Part shown: positions 9,634-20,101 of the stretch, one piece after another
How the letters are laid out: each line of letters opens with the position of its first letter
Numbering within the stretch: position 1 is the first letter of the stretch
Assembly: GCA_032768795.1 (NCBI GenBank)
Contig: CP136497.1
Coordinates: forward strand, 188,501 to 252,500
DNA: 64,000 nucleotides
Origin: Tremella fuciformis
Taxonomy: Eukaryota; Basidiomycota; Tremellomycetes; Tremellales; Tremellaceae
Direction of reading: 5' to 3'
Program-made: the position numbers and the translations under genes
Notes under the pieces: model-generated
What the model saw: the letters and a program-made list of their open reading frames with translations, nothing else
What the model was told of the DNA's origin: nothing
The model's database searches: none

Positions 9634-12600
9634 ATGCCATCTGTGCAGACGGTGAAAGAGGAGCGCAAGCTCAACGGGCGCGACAACTACGCCCAGTGGG
9701 TGCGCGAGATTCGAGTCGTCCTCGGATCCGCCGGTCTCGTACCCCACATCACCAAGGACGCGTCAGCGATTCGGGCACTCGTCGAGGCTCGATATCCAGT
9801 GTCAAGTCCGGCGACAGCAGCCGAGACATCAAAGAGAGCAGTTGCTCTATACGAGCATGAGAAGGAGCAGTCCACCGCCCTCTCCACTCTCTATGGCAGT
9901 CTGACAGAGACTGTCCAAAACAAGCTTCCCTCGAACCTGATCGACTTCGAGAATCCTCAACCGAAGGGGCTCTACGATCATCTGGTCACCACATATGGGG
10001 CCGACAACGGATCTCGCCTAGCCGAATTATGGTCATCGATATTTGGCGAGACCATCCCAGAGAATGAGGACCCCGAACCTCATCTCACAGCTATCCGGTC
10101 GCAACTGGCCGAAATCACCTCCTCCGCCATCACTTCCAAGCTCACCCTTGAGCAATTTGCCAACCAGATTGGCGCATACGCCGCCATCCGTCGCCTACCG
10201 TCCTCATACGGCCTCCTCGCATCGACCTTCTACTCAGGGACCTCGTCGAACAAGATCCACCTCGACGAGGTTATCGATAGGGTCGCCGATGAACATCGCA
10301 GACGTCAACAAAAGGGCGAGAGCGTAAACGAGATGGGGATGCTCAGCAAATCCCTGCAGAAACCGGCAAGCAAGAGATGCATCCACCATCCGGATCAGGG
10401 GAGGCACTCCACAGATGAGTGCTGGAAAGTGATTGGAGTGCCGAAGCACATCCAGGAGCAAAGGTCGGCCAGGGAAGCAGCCAAGGGAAGGAAGCAGGGA
10501 GGACAAGCGAAGAAGGCAAGAGAGCAGATGGAGTCAGAGGATGACTCATCGAGTGAGAGCAAGAGAGGCTCGTCGAGGGAGACAAAGGAGGAAGGATATT
10601 ATGCGACGGAGATTGCACTACACGCCAACGACAACCTCCCATCCACCTCCATCATCATCGACAGCGGTGCCACCAGTCCATTCATCAAGGACAAGCACCT
10701 TCTCTCACATCTCACCAAACTCGACAAGGCCGTCAAGATCCAAATTGGAGACGGATCGATTGTCGAAGCTACACACTCCGGCCGCCTCACCTTCAACAAC
10801 GTATGGTACAACAACGCCCTCTACGTTCCATCATTCTCGCACAACCTCCTCTCAACACAGCGCCTCGGTCCGTACACAGGGACACACTGGCGCTTCTCGA
10901 AGGACTCGGCTACATTGGTCGAGAAAGGGAAGGTCATCCTCCGGGGAAAGAAACTTGGCAACCTATGGGTTGTAGACGACACACCGGTACGCACCACCTC
11001 GCGCATTCACCGAGCACTTCAGGCAATAGAAAACACTGAAGCCGAAGACACTCGCCTCCTCACCTGGCACAAACGCCTAGGTCACTCGAACATGAGGAAG
11101 GTGTGGGAGCTCGGGAAAGAGGGGAAGCTAGGCGCAAAGTGGACAGGGTCATTTCGGAGAGTCGAATGCATGGATTGCCTGAAAGGGAAGGCAACGCGCT
11201 CGGCATCTCTACCTAACCCTCGTCGAGCCAGCAAGCCCCTCGTCGAGGTATCAGTCGATCTATGGGGACCAGCAACCGTCCAGTCGAGAGAAGGCTTCCA
11301 ATACTTCCTCACCTGCTATGACGACCACAGCAAATACGTGCAGGCCATACCACTCAAGAAGAAGTCGGATGCAGCCGAAGCACTGCAAGACTATATCAAG
11401 TTGGCAGAGAATCAGCTTGATCGAACAGTCAAGACCATCCGCTCAGACCAAGGAGGCGAATTCACGAGCAAGGAATTCAGCCACTGGTGCAAAAGCAAGG
11501 GAATTGAGCACACCCTCACGCCGACCGACGCACACAACCAAAACAGTCGAGTCGAGCGCGTCCATCTTACCATCCTCAATGACATCCGGACATGTCTTGC
11601 GGACTCGAACTTGCCAACCCAGTTCTGGGTAGATGCACTGCGGTATGTAGTCTTCACTCGGAACAGGCTGCCAGGCTCCCACGCGAAAATCCCGATAACG
11701 CTCTTCCGACCAGACCACGATATCGACCTGCAGTACCAGGGGATGCAGCCATTCGGCCATCACTGCATCTATCGAGTTGTGAACCCCGCATCGAAGCTCG
11801 ACGAGCGGGGACAATGCGGTCGACTGCTGGGGTACACAGAAGGGAGCTGGGGCTACAAGGTGCTGACCCAATCCAACAGGGTCATCGCAAGCCGAGACGT
11901 CACATTCATCACGGGCAGGAAGACAACGCCCAGTTCAGATGAACCACGACAGATCCTGGAGCCGCCTCAACCTGGACCTCGACGACCATCGACGAGCCTC
12001 GACGAGGATGACGATACATCCATCGAGCTGAACGAGATAGTCGAGGCAGGGGAGGAACCAGAAGAAGAGGAACAAGGGGAAGAGATGGACGACATACCTC
12101 CCCAAGCCGTACCCAGGCAAGGGAGAGGCTGGGCCAATGAGTACATTCGAGAGGATGCACCGAGCCCGGAACCGAATCCCGACGACGGACCAGAGGATCC
12201 CGATCGTCGACTAAACGAGCCCACAGCGGCCAATGCAGATGAGCCAAGACGGTCGGGGAGACTAGCAGGCCAAGAACCTAGTCATCACCCTCTGCACGAC
12301 ATCGATATGGACTATAACCGAGTAGCCATAGAGCACGCGTTATCAGCCCAGTCACTCAACAACCCCCAGTCTTACGCCGAAGCTCGTCGAGCCGCAGACT
12401 GGGAGGATTGGAAATCGGCCATGGACGAGGAGATGGGAAAGATGGAGAAGTACGGAGTGTGGGAGATGGTCCCCAAGGAGAATCACCGTACTCTTACAGG
12501 CAAATGGGTATTCACTCGCAAGATCGACGGGGACACGGGCAAAGCGAGTCAGCACAAGGCCAGATTCGTCGTGAGAGGATTTCAACAGGTCTCAGGACGA

Positions 12601-13926
12601 GATTTCGACGAACTCTTTGCTTCGGTCACCCACAAGTCATCATTCCGCCTATTCCTCTCCATCGTCAACTACCTCGACTGGGAATGCGACCAAATAGACA
12701 TCATTGGAGCATTCCTCAAGGCCAACATCGACAAGGACATCTTCATCGAGCCACCAGAAGGCAGCGACATTGCCGCCGGACACGTCCTGCACCTCCGGAA
12801 ATCACTATACGGTCTCCGACAATCACCGCACTTGTTCAACAAGCGCCTCGACGAGTTCCTACGGGAGCTAGGCTTCAAACCGACCCTAGCGGATCCATGC
12901 ATCTACTCGCTGCGACAAGGACACAAGCGGTGCATGATCTCAGTCCACGTTGACGACATGCTCATAGCTGGCAACGATCGATCAACAATCGACGAGATCA
13001 AACGGAAGATCAACAAGGAACTCGAGTGCAAGGACCAAGGACCGGTTTCTTACTTCCTCGGTATCAACATCTACCGAGACAGGCCAAACAAGAAGATGTA
13101 CCTGTCACAAGAGCACTACATCGAGGCAGTTCTTCAACGCTTCGGTGAACCCGGCAAAGCCTGCAAGACAATCTTGCCAGACGCAAAGCTCGTCGAGGCT
13201 ACGCCAAAGGAGGTCGACGAGGCTCGAGATAAACCATTTCCAGCACTCGCCGGGTCAATCCTCTATATTGCCACGATCACCCGACCCGACATCGCCTACG
13301 CAGCATCACTGCTCTGTCGCTTCATCAGCAAATGGTCTCTCACACACTGGAGGGCCGCAAAGCACCTGTTGAGGTACCTGCGAGGAACATCAGATCTCGC
13401 ACTCACCTTTGACGCACATGCAGGGAGAAGAGCACTGCTAGGCTGGGCAGACGCAGACTGGGGTGGATGTCTCGACACACGTCGATCTACAACCGGCTAC
13501 GTCTTCAATACATACGGGGGCATTGTGTCATGGAAAAGCAGGCGACAACCAACAGTCGCACTCTCGACGACACAGGCCGAACTCCTAGCATCAACAGAAG
13601 CGGGCAAAGAGGCAATATGGCTCAGGCAACTATTGAGCGACCTCGACCTAGGTATAGATGGAGCAGTGCCCATCTACAACGACAACAATGGAGCCATTCA
13701 ACTGGCCAAACATCAACACGGGTTCAAACTGAACAAAGCATTCGACATGCGAGCCCAGTGGATACGAGAGCATCAAGCTGGTGGACTGCTTGAGCTCAAA
13801 TACACACCAACGGACAGCAACCGAGCCGACATCCTGACCAAGAACCTTTCGGCCGAGAAGACGAGACAGCTTCGGCAGCTACTGGGCTTGGGAAGACAAG
13901 GAGAAGCAGAGCAGCAGAGTCAATAG
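9634..13926 (+). CDS. Copia gag-pol polyprotein
   Basis: Single 1430-residue frame with copia domain order. An N-terminal Gag region (UBN2-type) is followed by a Cys/His motif near residue 245 (CIHHPDQGRHSTDECW). Then come the aspartic protease (IIDSGATSPFI, about 341), the GAG-pre-integrase zinc module (WHKRLGHS about 476 and CMDCLKGKA about 512), the integrase core (VDLWGP about 541, RSDQGGEF about 603, NSRVERVH about 637), reverse transcriptase with the VDD site (ISVHVDDML, about 1105) and RNase H (ADADWGGCLD, about 1271; STTQAE). All catalytic residues that I can see are kept and no stop or frameshift is present. Gag and Pol share one frame, as in many copia elements, so the Gag excess must be made by other means. 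The ATG at 9634 is the first in frame after the leader. Confidence 0.95.
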   Translation: MPSVQTVKEERKLNGRDNYAQWVREIRVVLGSAGLVPHITKDASAIRALVEARYPVSSPATAAETSKRAVALYEHEKEQSTALSTLYGSLTETVQNKLPSNLIDFENPQPKGLYDHLVTTYGADNGSRLAELWSSIFGETIPENEDPEPHLTAIRSQLAEITSSAITSKLTLEQFANQIGAYAAIRRLPSSYGLLASTFYSGTSSNKIHLDEVIDRVADEHRRRQQKGESVNEMGMLSKSLQKPASKRCIHHPDQGRHSTDECWKVIGVPKHIQEQRSAREAAKGRKQGGQAKKAREQMESEDDSSSESKRGSSRETKEEGYYATEIALHANDNLPSTSIIIDSGATSPFIKDKHLLSHLTKLDKAVKIQIGDGSIVEATHSGRLTFNNVWYNNALYVPSFSHNLLSTQRLGPYTGTHWRFSKDSATLVEKGKVILRGKKLGNLWVVDDTPVRTTSRIHRALQAIENTEAEDTRLLTWHKRLGHSNMRKVWELGKEGKLGAKWTGSFRRVECMDCLKGKATRSASLPNPRRASKPLVEVSVDLWGPATVQSREGFQYFLTCYDDHSKYVQAIPLKKKSDAAEALQDYIKLAENQLDRTVKTIRSDQGGEFTSKEFSHWCKSKGIEHTLTPTDAHNQNSRVERVHLTILNDIRTCLADSNLPTQFWVDALRYVVFTRNRLPGSHAKIPITLFRPDHDIDLQYQGMQPFGHHCIYRVVNPASKLDERGQCGRLLGYTEGSWGYKVLTQSNRVIASRDVTFITGRKTTPSSDEPRQILEPPQPGPRRPSTSLDEDDDTSIELNEIVEAGEEPEEEEQGEEMDDIPPQAVPRQGRGWANEYIREDAPSPEPNPDDGPEDPDRRLNEPTAANADEPRRSGRLAGQEPSHHPLHDIDMDYNRVAIEHALSAQSLNNPQSYAEARRAADWEDWKSAMDEEMGKMEKYGVWEMVPKENHRTLTGKWVFTRKIDGDTGKASQHKARFVVRGFQQVSGRDFDELFASVTHKSSFRLFLSIVNYLDWECDQIDIIGAFLKANIDKDIFIEPPEGSDIAAGHVLHLRKSLYGLRQSPHLFNKRLDEFLRELGFKPTLADPCIYSLRQGHKRCMISVHVDDMLIAGNDRSTIDEIKRKINKELECKDQGPVSYFLGINIYRDRPNKKMYLSQEHYIEAVLQRFGEPGKACKTILPDAKLVEATPKEVDEARDKPFPALAGSILYIATITRPDIAYAASLLCRFISKWSLTHWRAAKHLLRYLRGTSDLALTFDAHAGRRALLGWADADWGGCLDTRRSTTGYVFNTYGGIVSWKSRRQPTVALSTTQAELLASTEAGKEAIWLRQLLSDLDLGIDGAVPIYNDNNGAIQLAKHQHGFKLNKAFDMRAQWIREHQAGGLLELKYTPTDSNRADILTKNLSAEKTRQLRQLLGLGRQGEAEQQSQ

Positions 13927-13930
13927 ACAT

Positions 13931-13945
13931 GCTCGCGAGGGGAGG
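13931..13945 (+). promoter_or_regulatory. Polypurine tract of copia element
   Basis: The purine-rich GCGAGGGGAGG directly precedes the right LTR, the expected position of the plus-strand primer. Confidence 0.7.
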
Positions 13946-14264
13946 CAACGGAAATAGGTAGTACGCTCACATGAGCTTGACTCAGCCTCGAGTAGCCTCG
14001 TCGAGGCACACACATCCTCGACGAGGTTGTGCCTCGACGAGGTTCATCCCTCGACGAGGCAGGGGAAGCTGCCACAACGATAACTCCGCATATAACGCCG
14101 ACACCCTCGACGACCTTGTAGAATGCCGCCGCCTGTTGCCCTCCTCATCACTCATAGCAAGTGCTGAGCGGGCAACAGGTAAGTCCGAATGCATCACTCA
14201 TAGCAAGTGCTGAGCGGGCAACAGGTGACCGGAATCCCATTGCCTCAGAGCTAAGATTCCGTCG
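13946..14264 (+). repeat. Copia 3' LTR (319 bp)
   Basis: Matches the left LTR at 9218-9536 over its length, including the four CCTCG(A/T)CGAGG palindromes and the 35-bp direct repeat. Confidence 0.95.
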
Positions 14265-15913
14265 TTGGTGCGCAGACAGGCTGTGCAGCTCGACACGTAC
14301 TTGGTGACGTGCGCCGTGAGCCCAGGCCAGTAATAGTCCCGTTGAACCGCCTTCATAGTCCTCTTAACTCCTGGATGTCCTGCCAACGGAGTATCGTGTC
14401 GTGAATTTATGATCTTGAACCTCAAATCATCGTAGTCTGGGATATAGATCTTGCCGTCGATGCGGATGAATCCTTGTTGGTCTATTTCGACTCTAGTATC
14501 GCTTGATAGTCGCAATTCGTTCCTAATATCCTCGAGCGGCTTCTGTGCGGCAATCCCTTCGATGATTTGCCTACACTGCTCGTCCTTCATATACCCTTCC
14601 CTTACTCTGCTCCCATCGATGATCCAGTCATACGTGTTCGGGTCTGCTGTACTGGGTGATTCGGTCGTTGTAACCCCATACATTTCAAGGGGTTCCTGGT
14701 CTTTGACGATAGAAGCTGTCTTCTTTGACTCTTCTAAGTTCGTCACTATTTGGTCCAATTCGTTCTCAGCATCGATTGTCTCGATCACCTGTCGAACCTT
14801 CGAGTCCGTTTGGTAGATGTCGCCGCCTCTTGTCCCTGCCAGGTCAGGTCGTCGCGACAGGGCGTCTGGTACCACATTGCCCTTACCTGGGGTGTACACT
14901 ATTCGTAGATCGAAGCGAGCCAGGATCTCTGCCCATCTGGCCTCCCTGTTTGATACCTGCTTCGGCATGGTATACCCTATCAAGGGCTGATGGTCGGTGA
15001 CGAATATTATTGGCCACTTACTGCCCTCGAAATATGCTCGATGATGCTGTAAGCAATAAATAATTGCGAATAATTCCTTCTCGGTGACAGTCCAGTTCTC
15101 CTCATTCGGTTTGAGTCTTGCTGAGCCATAATGGATTGCCGTTCGCTTCATGGTATTGCGATCCACATGGTAGATCACATACCCAATGGCGAAATCCGAG
15201 GCATCCGTGTGTACCTCTATCGGGAGCTCTGGATCGAAGTGCCCGAGAATAGGCGGTGATGACAGGGCACCCTTCAGCGACTGGAATGCCTTGTCAGCCT
15301 CTTCGTTCCAAATAAACCTTGCTTTCTTCGACATCAACTTGTTGAGAGGTCTCGCAATTCCCGAGAAGTTGGGTACAAATCTTCGGTAGTAACTGAAAAG
15401 ACCCACCGCAGATCGTAGTTCCTTCTGTGTAGTCGGGATAGGGAAGTTCCTAATAGTTTCTGTTAGTCCTTCGTCGGTTGCTATCCCCTCCGCAGACACC
15501 CTGTGTCCTAAGAATGTAATGCTGTCTTTCTCGAACTCGCATTTTGCTGCTTTTAGTCGAAGCTCCCATTGTCGTAGTATATCGAAGACTGTCTTGGTAA
15601 GAGCTCGAAGTTCTTCAACCGTTTTCGCGTAAATGAGAATGTCGTCGATATATACGTAGACACCTTTCCCTATTAGTTCCGAAAATATATCGTTCATAAA
15701 ATGTTGGAACGTTGCGGGAGCCCCTTTTAGGCCATCCCTCATCACAGTGGACTCGAACATACCAAAGATAGTCCTGAACGCTGTCAGGTGTTCGTGTCCT
15801 TCAGCCATCCGCACCAGCTGATAGGCCCCTGCCAAATCCAGCTTCGTGTAGGATCGTGCGTCACGTAGATCTGCCAAGATCTGCGAGATTAATGGTAACG
15901 GATAGGCGCTATT
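14265..15913 (-). pseudogene. Gypsy pol, middle part: reverse transcriptase, RNase H, integrase zinc domain
   Basis: Follows the frameshift near 15915. It contains the rest of the reverse transcriptase (KLDLAGAYQL, LKGAPATFQHFMND, catalytic YIDDILIY, FLGHRVSAEG), RNase H (VHTDASDFAIGYVIYH, TVTEKELFAI, FVTDHQPL, PDALSRRP) and the integrase H2C2 module (HPGVKRTM to SSCTAC). The frame then runs into the copia LTR at 14264. Apart from the insertion it has no stop codon. The catalytic core of integrase continues at 7910-9217. Confidence 0.93.
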
Positions 15914-17454
15914 TACGTGGCTTCATTTAGCTTGCGATAGTCCACGACTAGTCGTAAGCGTCCGTCTTTCTTCGGGACAAAGAACGCCGGCGATCCATAA
16001 GGTGATAACGAATGGTATATCTTTCCTTCCGCCTTCTCCTTTTCCAAGTATTCGTGTAAGGCGTTCTTTTCTTTCGGAGATAGTTGATAGAGAGGAGCAA
16101 GAGGCAGCTTACCTCCCTCCTTTAGTTCTATCCTGTGGTCGTACGGTCGATGTGGCGGCAGCGCTGCCGACCCACTCGGTTCTTCAAACAAGTCTTCCCA
16201 TCCTTGGTAGGCCTCTGGAATCTTGCTTTCCTTTGCCGAAGACTGTTCCTTCTCGTTCAAGGTCGTGTACGAGTCGCTCTCACTGGCGGTTACTCCGTTC
16301 ACCTCTACCCTTGTTTGGTCGTATTCTTTCTCCTCAAGTGCTATTCGTCCCCATTTGTTCCAAATAGTCACATCTTGCAAATCTTCGATTGCCGTCCAAT
16401 CCTCCGGATCGGTTCCGGCTTCATCCTTGCCGTATTTGTAGTCGTCGTAGATTCCACTAGAATCATCGCTTGACTCATCATCCCTCGTAGAAGGGTCACT
16501 GAGTACGGGAGTCCCGTCTTCCGTCCCAGCCCTTTCAAGAGGATCGTCCGCCATTGGCGCTTCTTCGTAGCTATTCGTTTCTGTTGCTCCTTCGCCATCG
16601 TTGCTTATTCCGGCCTCACCAGAACCTTCCTGGGTTACTGAGATCGGTCTCCATCGATTGCCGCTTTCCGCGATCTCGATGTTGTTGGGATAGGTCGTCC
16701 CGGACGCATAGGGCTTCCTGTAAGCCTTCCCTTTTCGTCTGTGTGGTTTTCTCACCACAGGAGTGCACGGGAACTCAGCCCATCCATGCCTCGCATCAAT
16801 GGTTACTCCGTTCTCGGCCATCCACGGCCATCCCAATACAATGTCGGCCCCATTTAATTCTGTCACAAGCAATTTGACATCTATTGGGGGATATTCGGGA
16901 TGAAGTTGGATGTTCGTGTCGATATAGGTGTGAACCAGACCAAACGCGCTTGTACGTCCATCAAACATTACTACGTGTTTGGGTCGTTCGATCACGGTGT
17001 GGTTTAAGGTCTGGGCTATCTCTGACCTCCAGTCGACAAAGCAGGAGCTGGCTCCAGTGTCGAACAGGATGTTGGAGAGATATCCTTGTCGGCAATATAA
17101 GGAAGGGAATCCGCACTGGAGCTTTGCCCGGCCGCCAGTTAGGAGTACCCTCAATCGTAGATTCTCGGTCATGTTATCGTAGCATACAATTGATCTTTTT
17201 GGTAGTAGTTCGTCCCCAATAAATTCTGTTCCGTTATAATTCTCGAATGCCGCACCTAGAGTGAGAGGTTTGTTTGAGCCCCGACTCCCTCTCAATTCGA
17301 CGGGGCGCTTACTTTTGACTGTTGCGAGCTCGTAGAAGGGGTCGTGGTACGCTGGTAGGTGTTCGTAGCATTGGAAGAGACCACCGTTCCTTGAGATCGC
17401 GTCGATTGCGAACAGTCCTTGGCCTGATGACCACTCTGTCCGCAGGAAAAGCAT
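15913..17454 (-). pseudogene. Gypsy pol, 5' part: protease and start of reverse transcriptase
   Basis: Overlaps the end of gag in another frame, so Pol is presumably made by a ribosomal frameshift. It has the aspartic protease motif NILFDTGASSCF near 17080-17040, a long acidic linker, and the beginning of the reverse transcriptase (VPKKDGRLRLVVDYRKLNEAT). Translation then hits TAA at about 15913-15915. One base inserted there would let the conserved NSAYPLPLI follow in frame, so this looks like a one-base deletion rather than a designed stop. The affected RT would lack its active site. Confidence 0.9.
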
Positions 17455-18536
17455 AAGCCCGAATCCCTTCGTCTCTGCTTCTCGAACTCACTCAGGCGTG
17501 GTCGCATACCCAGGCCCGCAAATGGGTTGCCATTCCATGGGGTGGTCGCACGCGGTGGCTGAGTGCTCTTGACTGTGCTGGTTTCTGATGAGCGGTTAAA
17601 ACTGGTAACGGTTGGTCGCACTCGCCCACTATTCGTCTCTATTTGTCGTTGTTCGTGCCTCTCTGGGCGTCCTTGTTCGTTCTTCTTCTCTTGTTCCCGC
17701 TCGAACATGCGTTCATCAAGTCTCGTGATCACCGTGACAAAGTCGTTCCAGGTCTTAGGGATTTCCTCCACCTTGGTAGCGATGGCGTCCTTGAGAGAGG
17801 GCTTCAAGCCTTCCCTAGCCTTGGCGATGAGGACCGAATCGGGCCAATCCAGCAATGATGATAACTGTTCGAACTCTGCAAAGTAATTCGTAACAGAAGA
17901 CTTTTGTTGGATCGCTAATAGTTTCCGTTCGGCTGTATGAACTTCATCTGGATCTCCGTAGGTTCGTTTGATGTGTTTGATAAACAACCCGTAATCGTGA
18001 AGCCATCTAGGCTGATCGTCGACATCCTTAGCTAAGTGCGCCTCAATAGAGTGCAATGGCGCCTTCCTAAAGAACGATATCATATATCGGATCTTGGCAT
18101 AGTCGGTGGCGTATCGGGCTGGTTGTAAGTCGAAGACCAGCTGACACTGCGTCAGGAATCCGGTGAGCTTGTTCCTTTCTCCTTGATACTCGTCCGGAGA
18201 GTTGACCTTTGGTTCCTTGTTGTTCGATTTGTTCGTATTAGTCTCGAATTGGTTCACTCGATGCTCAGCCATCATCCTTTGATTCTGACTCAACAGCAAT
18301 AGTGCCTCACCAATCTTATCGAGTTGGGTCCTGATCGAAGAGAGCCCATCATCCTGGGTAGACTCCATCGTGTCTTCTTGAGCGCCTGGCTCGTACACGC
18401 CTGGCGTACCTTGGGCTCCTTCTCCTTCCTCCGTGGTAGTCCCAGTGGGAGGAGTGATCAGCTCATGCTCTGCGTCGGGATTGCCTGTCGCGCCTCGGTT
18501 CCTAAGGCCGTACCCGGTCGCAGGTGCAGAAGACAT
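17292..18536 (-). CDS. Gypsy Gag (capsid/nucleocapsid)
   Basis: 414-residue structural protein starting at ATG 18536. The N-terminal third is acidic and low complexity. The capsid-like retrotransposon gag domain spans roughly residues 115-265 (FLTQCQLVFDL, YMISFFRKAP, WNDFVTVITRLDERMF). One CCHC zinc knuckle, CFSCGQSGHQAKDC, lies near residue 370. The frame is intact and ends at 17292, overlapping the pol frame by about 160 nt. Gag could still be made even though pol is broken. Confidence 0.93.
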   Translation of the reverse strand: MSSAPATGYGLRNRGATGNPDAEHELITPPTGTTTEEGEGAQGTPGVYEPGAQEDTMESTQDDGLSSIRTQLDKIGEALLLLSQNQRMMAEHRVNQFETNTNKSNNKEPKVNSPDEYQGERNKLTGFLTQCQLVFDLQPARYATDYAKIRYMISFFRKAPLHSIEAHLAKDVDDQPRWLHDYGLFIKHIKRTYGDPDEVHTAERKLLAIQQKSSVTNYFAEFEQLSSLLDWPDSVLIAKAREGLKPSLKDAIATKVEEIPKTWNDFVTVITRLDERMFEREQEKKNEQGRPERHEQRQIETNSGRVRPTVTSFNRSSETSTVKSTQPPRATTPWNGNPFAGLGMRPRLSEFEKQRRRDSGLCFSCGQSGHQAKDCSQSTRSQGTVVSSNATNTYQRTTTPSTSSQQSKVSAPSN

Positions 18537-18570
18537 GTCGTCTTGATTTGGTGGCTTGTCGAAGGATATG

Positions 18571-18583
18571 AGCGATCTAGTTA
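18571..18583 (-). promoter_or_regulatory. Self-priming binding site of gypsy element (Tf1/sushi type)
   Basis: Two bases downstream of the 5' LTR in element sense is TAACTAGATCGCT. The same LTR contains, in element sense, its exact complement AGCGATCTAGTTA (18826 down to 18814). In Tf1-type elements the first bases of the RNA fold back on such a site to prime reverse transcription. This predicts an RNA start near 18826. Confidence 0.75.
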
Positions 18584-18585
18584 TC

Positions 18586-19357
18586 TGTCAGACCTGTACC
18601 CGGTGACCTGTTTTAGATCCAACTAAAGCTCACCTAAATCAACCTATCGATTCAAGCTGCTAACTATCAACGACTATTCGTAACAGATAGTAACGAACAA
18701 GAGTAGAGTGGAACCAAGCTGGGTGAGGAGCGATCAAGACTCACTTCACTTATCTATCTCTCGTCACTGGTACGGTCGATTCTCTAAGTAGACGTTCTAT
18801 CTAGAGGACTAGTTAACTAGATCGCTGAGGAACTTCCTCTGCGATCTTCCTTCTTAAGTATCTGCTGACTCTCGCCCGCTCTCACTCTGATCCTTCTAGC
18901 ATCGTCCTTCGTGGATCGTTCCATCGTTCTCCTAGTCGCTTCTACTCGTTCCCAATACTCTCTAGTATTCTCTCGTCGTCTCTCTTCTCTTCTATCGTCT
19001 TCTCTCCGCGCTGGCTTGCATCTAATCTCCTTGCGTGCCCGTCGTCGTCCTTATCGTCCTCGGTCTCCGCCCCGTGGCCCTGACTGTGAGATAACTCTAT
19101 CCTCCGTTATCGTGGACCTGACTCTTGTCCTTGCGTGCGTTCCTATCTCAACTCGGCCGATGGAAGACTGAGACGTATCCTTCTATCGTTCTCCAGGTTG
19201 TTCTAGCGCTTTCAAGAGCAAGTCGTAGTTATTCGTGACTAATAGTGACGGTTCTATCGTACTCACGTTCTTTGGTTCGTAGGATCCTTTGGATGTTTCC
19301 GTCGGAAGTTGCCTCGTGGTAGTCTCGTGGTCAGGATGCCGTGTCGGTTTCCTGACA
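18586..19357 (-). repeat. Gypsy 5' LTR (772 bp)
   Basis: Promoter-bearing LTR of the minus-strand element, same as 5415-6186. Its inner end carries TCTGACA and its outer end TGTCAGG. The putative R region begins near 18826, inferred from complementarity to the primer site. Confidence 0.95.
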
Positions 19358-19362
19358 CATTC
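19358..19362. repeat. Target-site duplication CATTC, right of gypsy element
   Basis: Partner of 5410-5414. Confidence 0.92.
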
Positions 19363-20034
19363 AATGGATGTCGTCCACTCGCCGTGGTGGTCGGCTTTGG
19401 GTGCTTTACCTCTGCGGCCATTGGCGAAGACCGTCAGGACGCGAGTTGACTGCGTGGCGCCGATCGCGAAGCCCGTCTCGTCCATGTTGTAGATGTTGCC
19501 CGCCTCATAATGGTGACGATCGTATAGGTCGCGCAGCTCTGCGAACCAGGCCACCAGCTTCTCTGGGGCCTCGCCGTCGATCCGAGCGGTGTCAAGAGCG
19601 CGTGTCCATGTAGATACGACGTCGGGGTGACGGCGGCGGAACTTGTCGATCCAGTTCTTGCCAAGCAGAGGAACTGAGGACGACAGAGACGATGTCGGCG
19701 TGATCTCGACAGGCGTGGTCGACAACCGAGAACGACGGAGGTAATTCGCGACGTCATGGATCTCCTCATGAGCGGGTGGATGGCCGATGAGCGACATGCG
19801 ACGAATGTAGTCCACCAGAGACGTCTCCTCAGCCGGTGTCATGGCTTGAAGGTGCGCTGCAGCCGTCTTGTGATCCTGTGCGCCCGATTTCATGCGGTTG
19901 TGGATGGTGGATCTTGGGACGCCGGTTTGAGCTGCCAAATCGCGTAAACTTGGGGAGTTCTTGGTATAATCAGCAAGCCCTGCCTTGTAAGCATCGACGG
20001 CGGCCTGGCGGGCCGCATCCGAGCCGGTCTGCAT
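19363..20034 (-). pseudogene. pogo-type transposase, N-terminal half (DNA-binding domains)
   Basis: First 224 codons of the transposase, ATG at 20034. It begins with a Psq/CENP-B-type helix-turn-helix (LRDLAAQTGVPRSTIHNRM), then a CENP-B-like second DNA-binding domain (GKNWIDKFRRRHPDV), and the first catalytic aspartate in NMDETGFAIG. It stops at the gypsy LTR after TTSIE. The remaining two catalytic aspartates are at 4413-5414. Promoter and left-of-gene spacer lie between 20034 and the inverted repeat. Confidence 0.9.
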
Positions 20035-20101
20035 GATCGTGAGACGAGCGCGAAAAGGTAGATGTCAACAACGCGAAATGATGAAGGGATGTTGACGTGT
20101 C

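Larger units (their letters stand above)
9218..14264 (+). mobile_element. Ty1/copia LTR retrotransposon, apparently intact
   Basis: A 5047-bp copia-type element on the plus strand, nested in the gypsy integrase and flanked by TTGGT. Two 319-bp LTRs (9218-9536 and 13946-14264) look identical and the single gag-pol frame is unbroken, so this is the youngest and most likely competent element of the nest. The LTR termini are unusual: CAACGG at the start and CCGTCG at the end rather than TG...CA. The region after the left LTR begins TGG, as expected for a tRNA-primed binding site. Confidence 0.95.
5415..19357 (-). mobile_element. Ty3/gypsy chromovirus LTR retrotransposon, hit by a copia element
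   Basis: LTR retrotransposon oriented on the minus strand, inserted in the pogo transposase. The two 772-bp LTRs look identical by eye, indicating a recent insertion. Order along the element: 5' LTR (18586-19357), primer-binding region, gag, protease-RT-RNase H-integrase with C-terminal chromodomain, then an extra gene on the opposite strand, a polypurine tract and the 3' LTR. Without the copia insert and its target copy it is about 8.9 kb. Defects seen: a one-base frameshift in reverse transcriptase near 15915 and the copia insertion in integrase. The chromodomain places it among chromoviruses, which target modified histones. Confidence 0.95.

Noticed and set aside
12408..12953. 181-codon frame within copia pol
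   Set aside because: Overlaps the reverse transcriptase in another frame; Arg/Pro-rich shadow.
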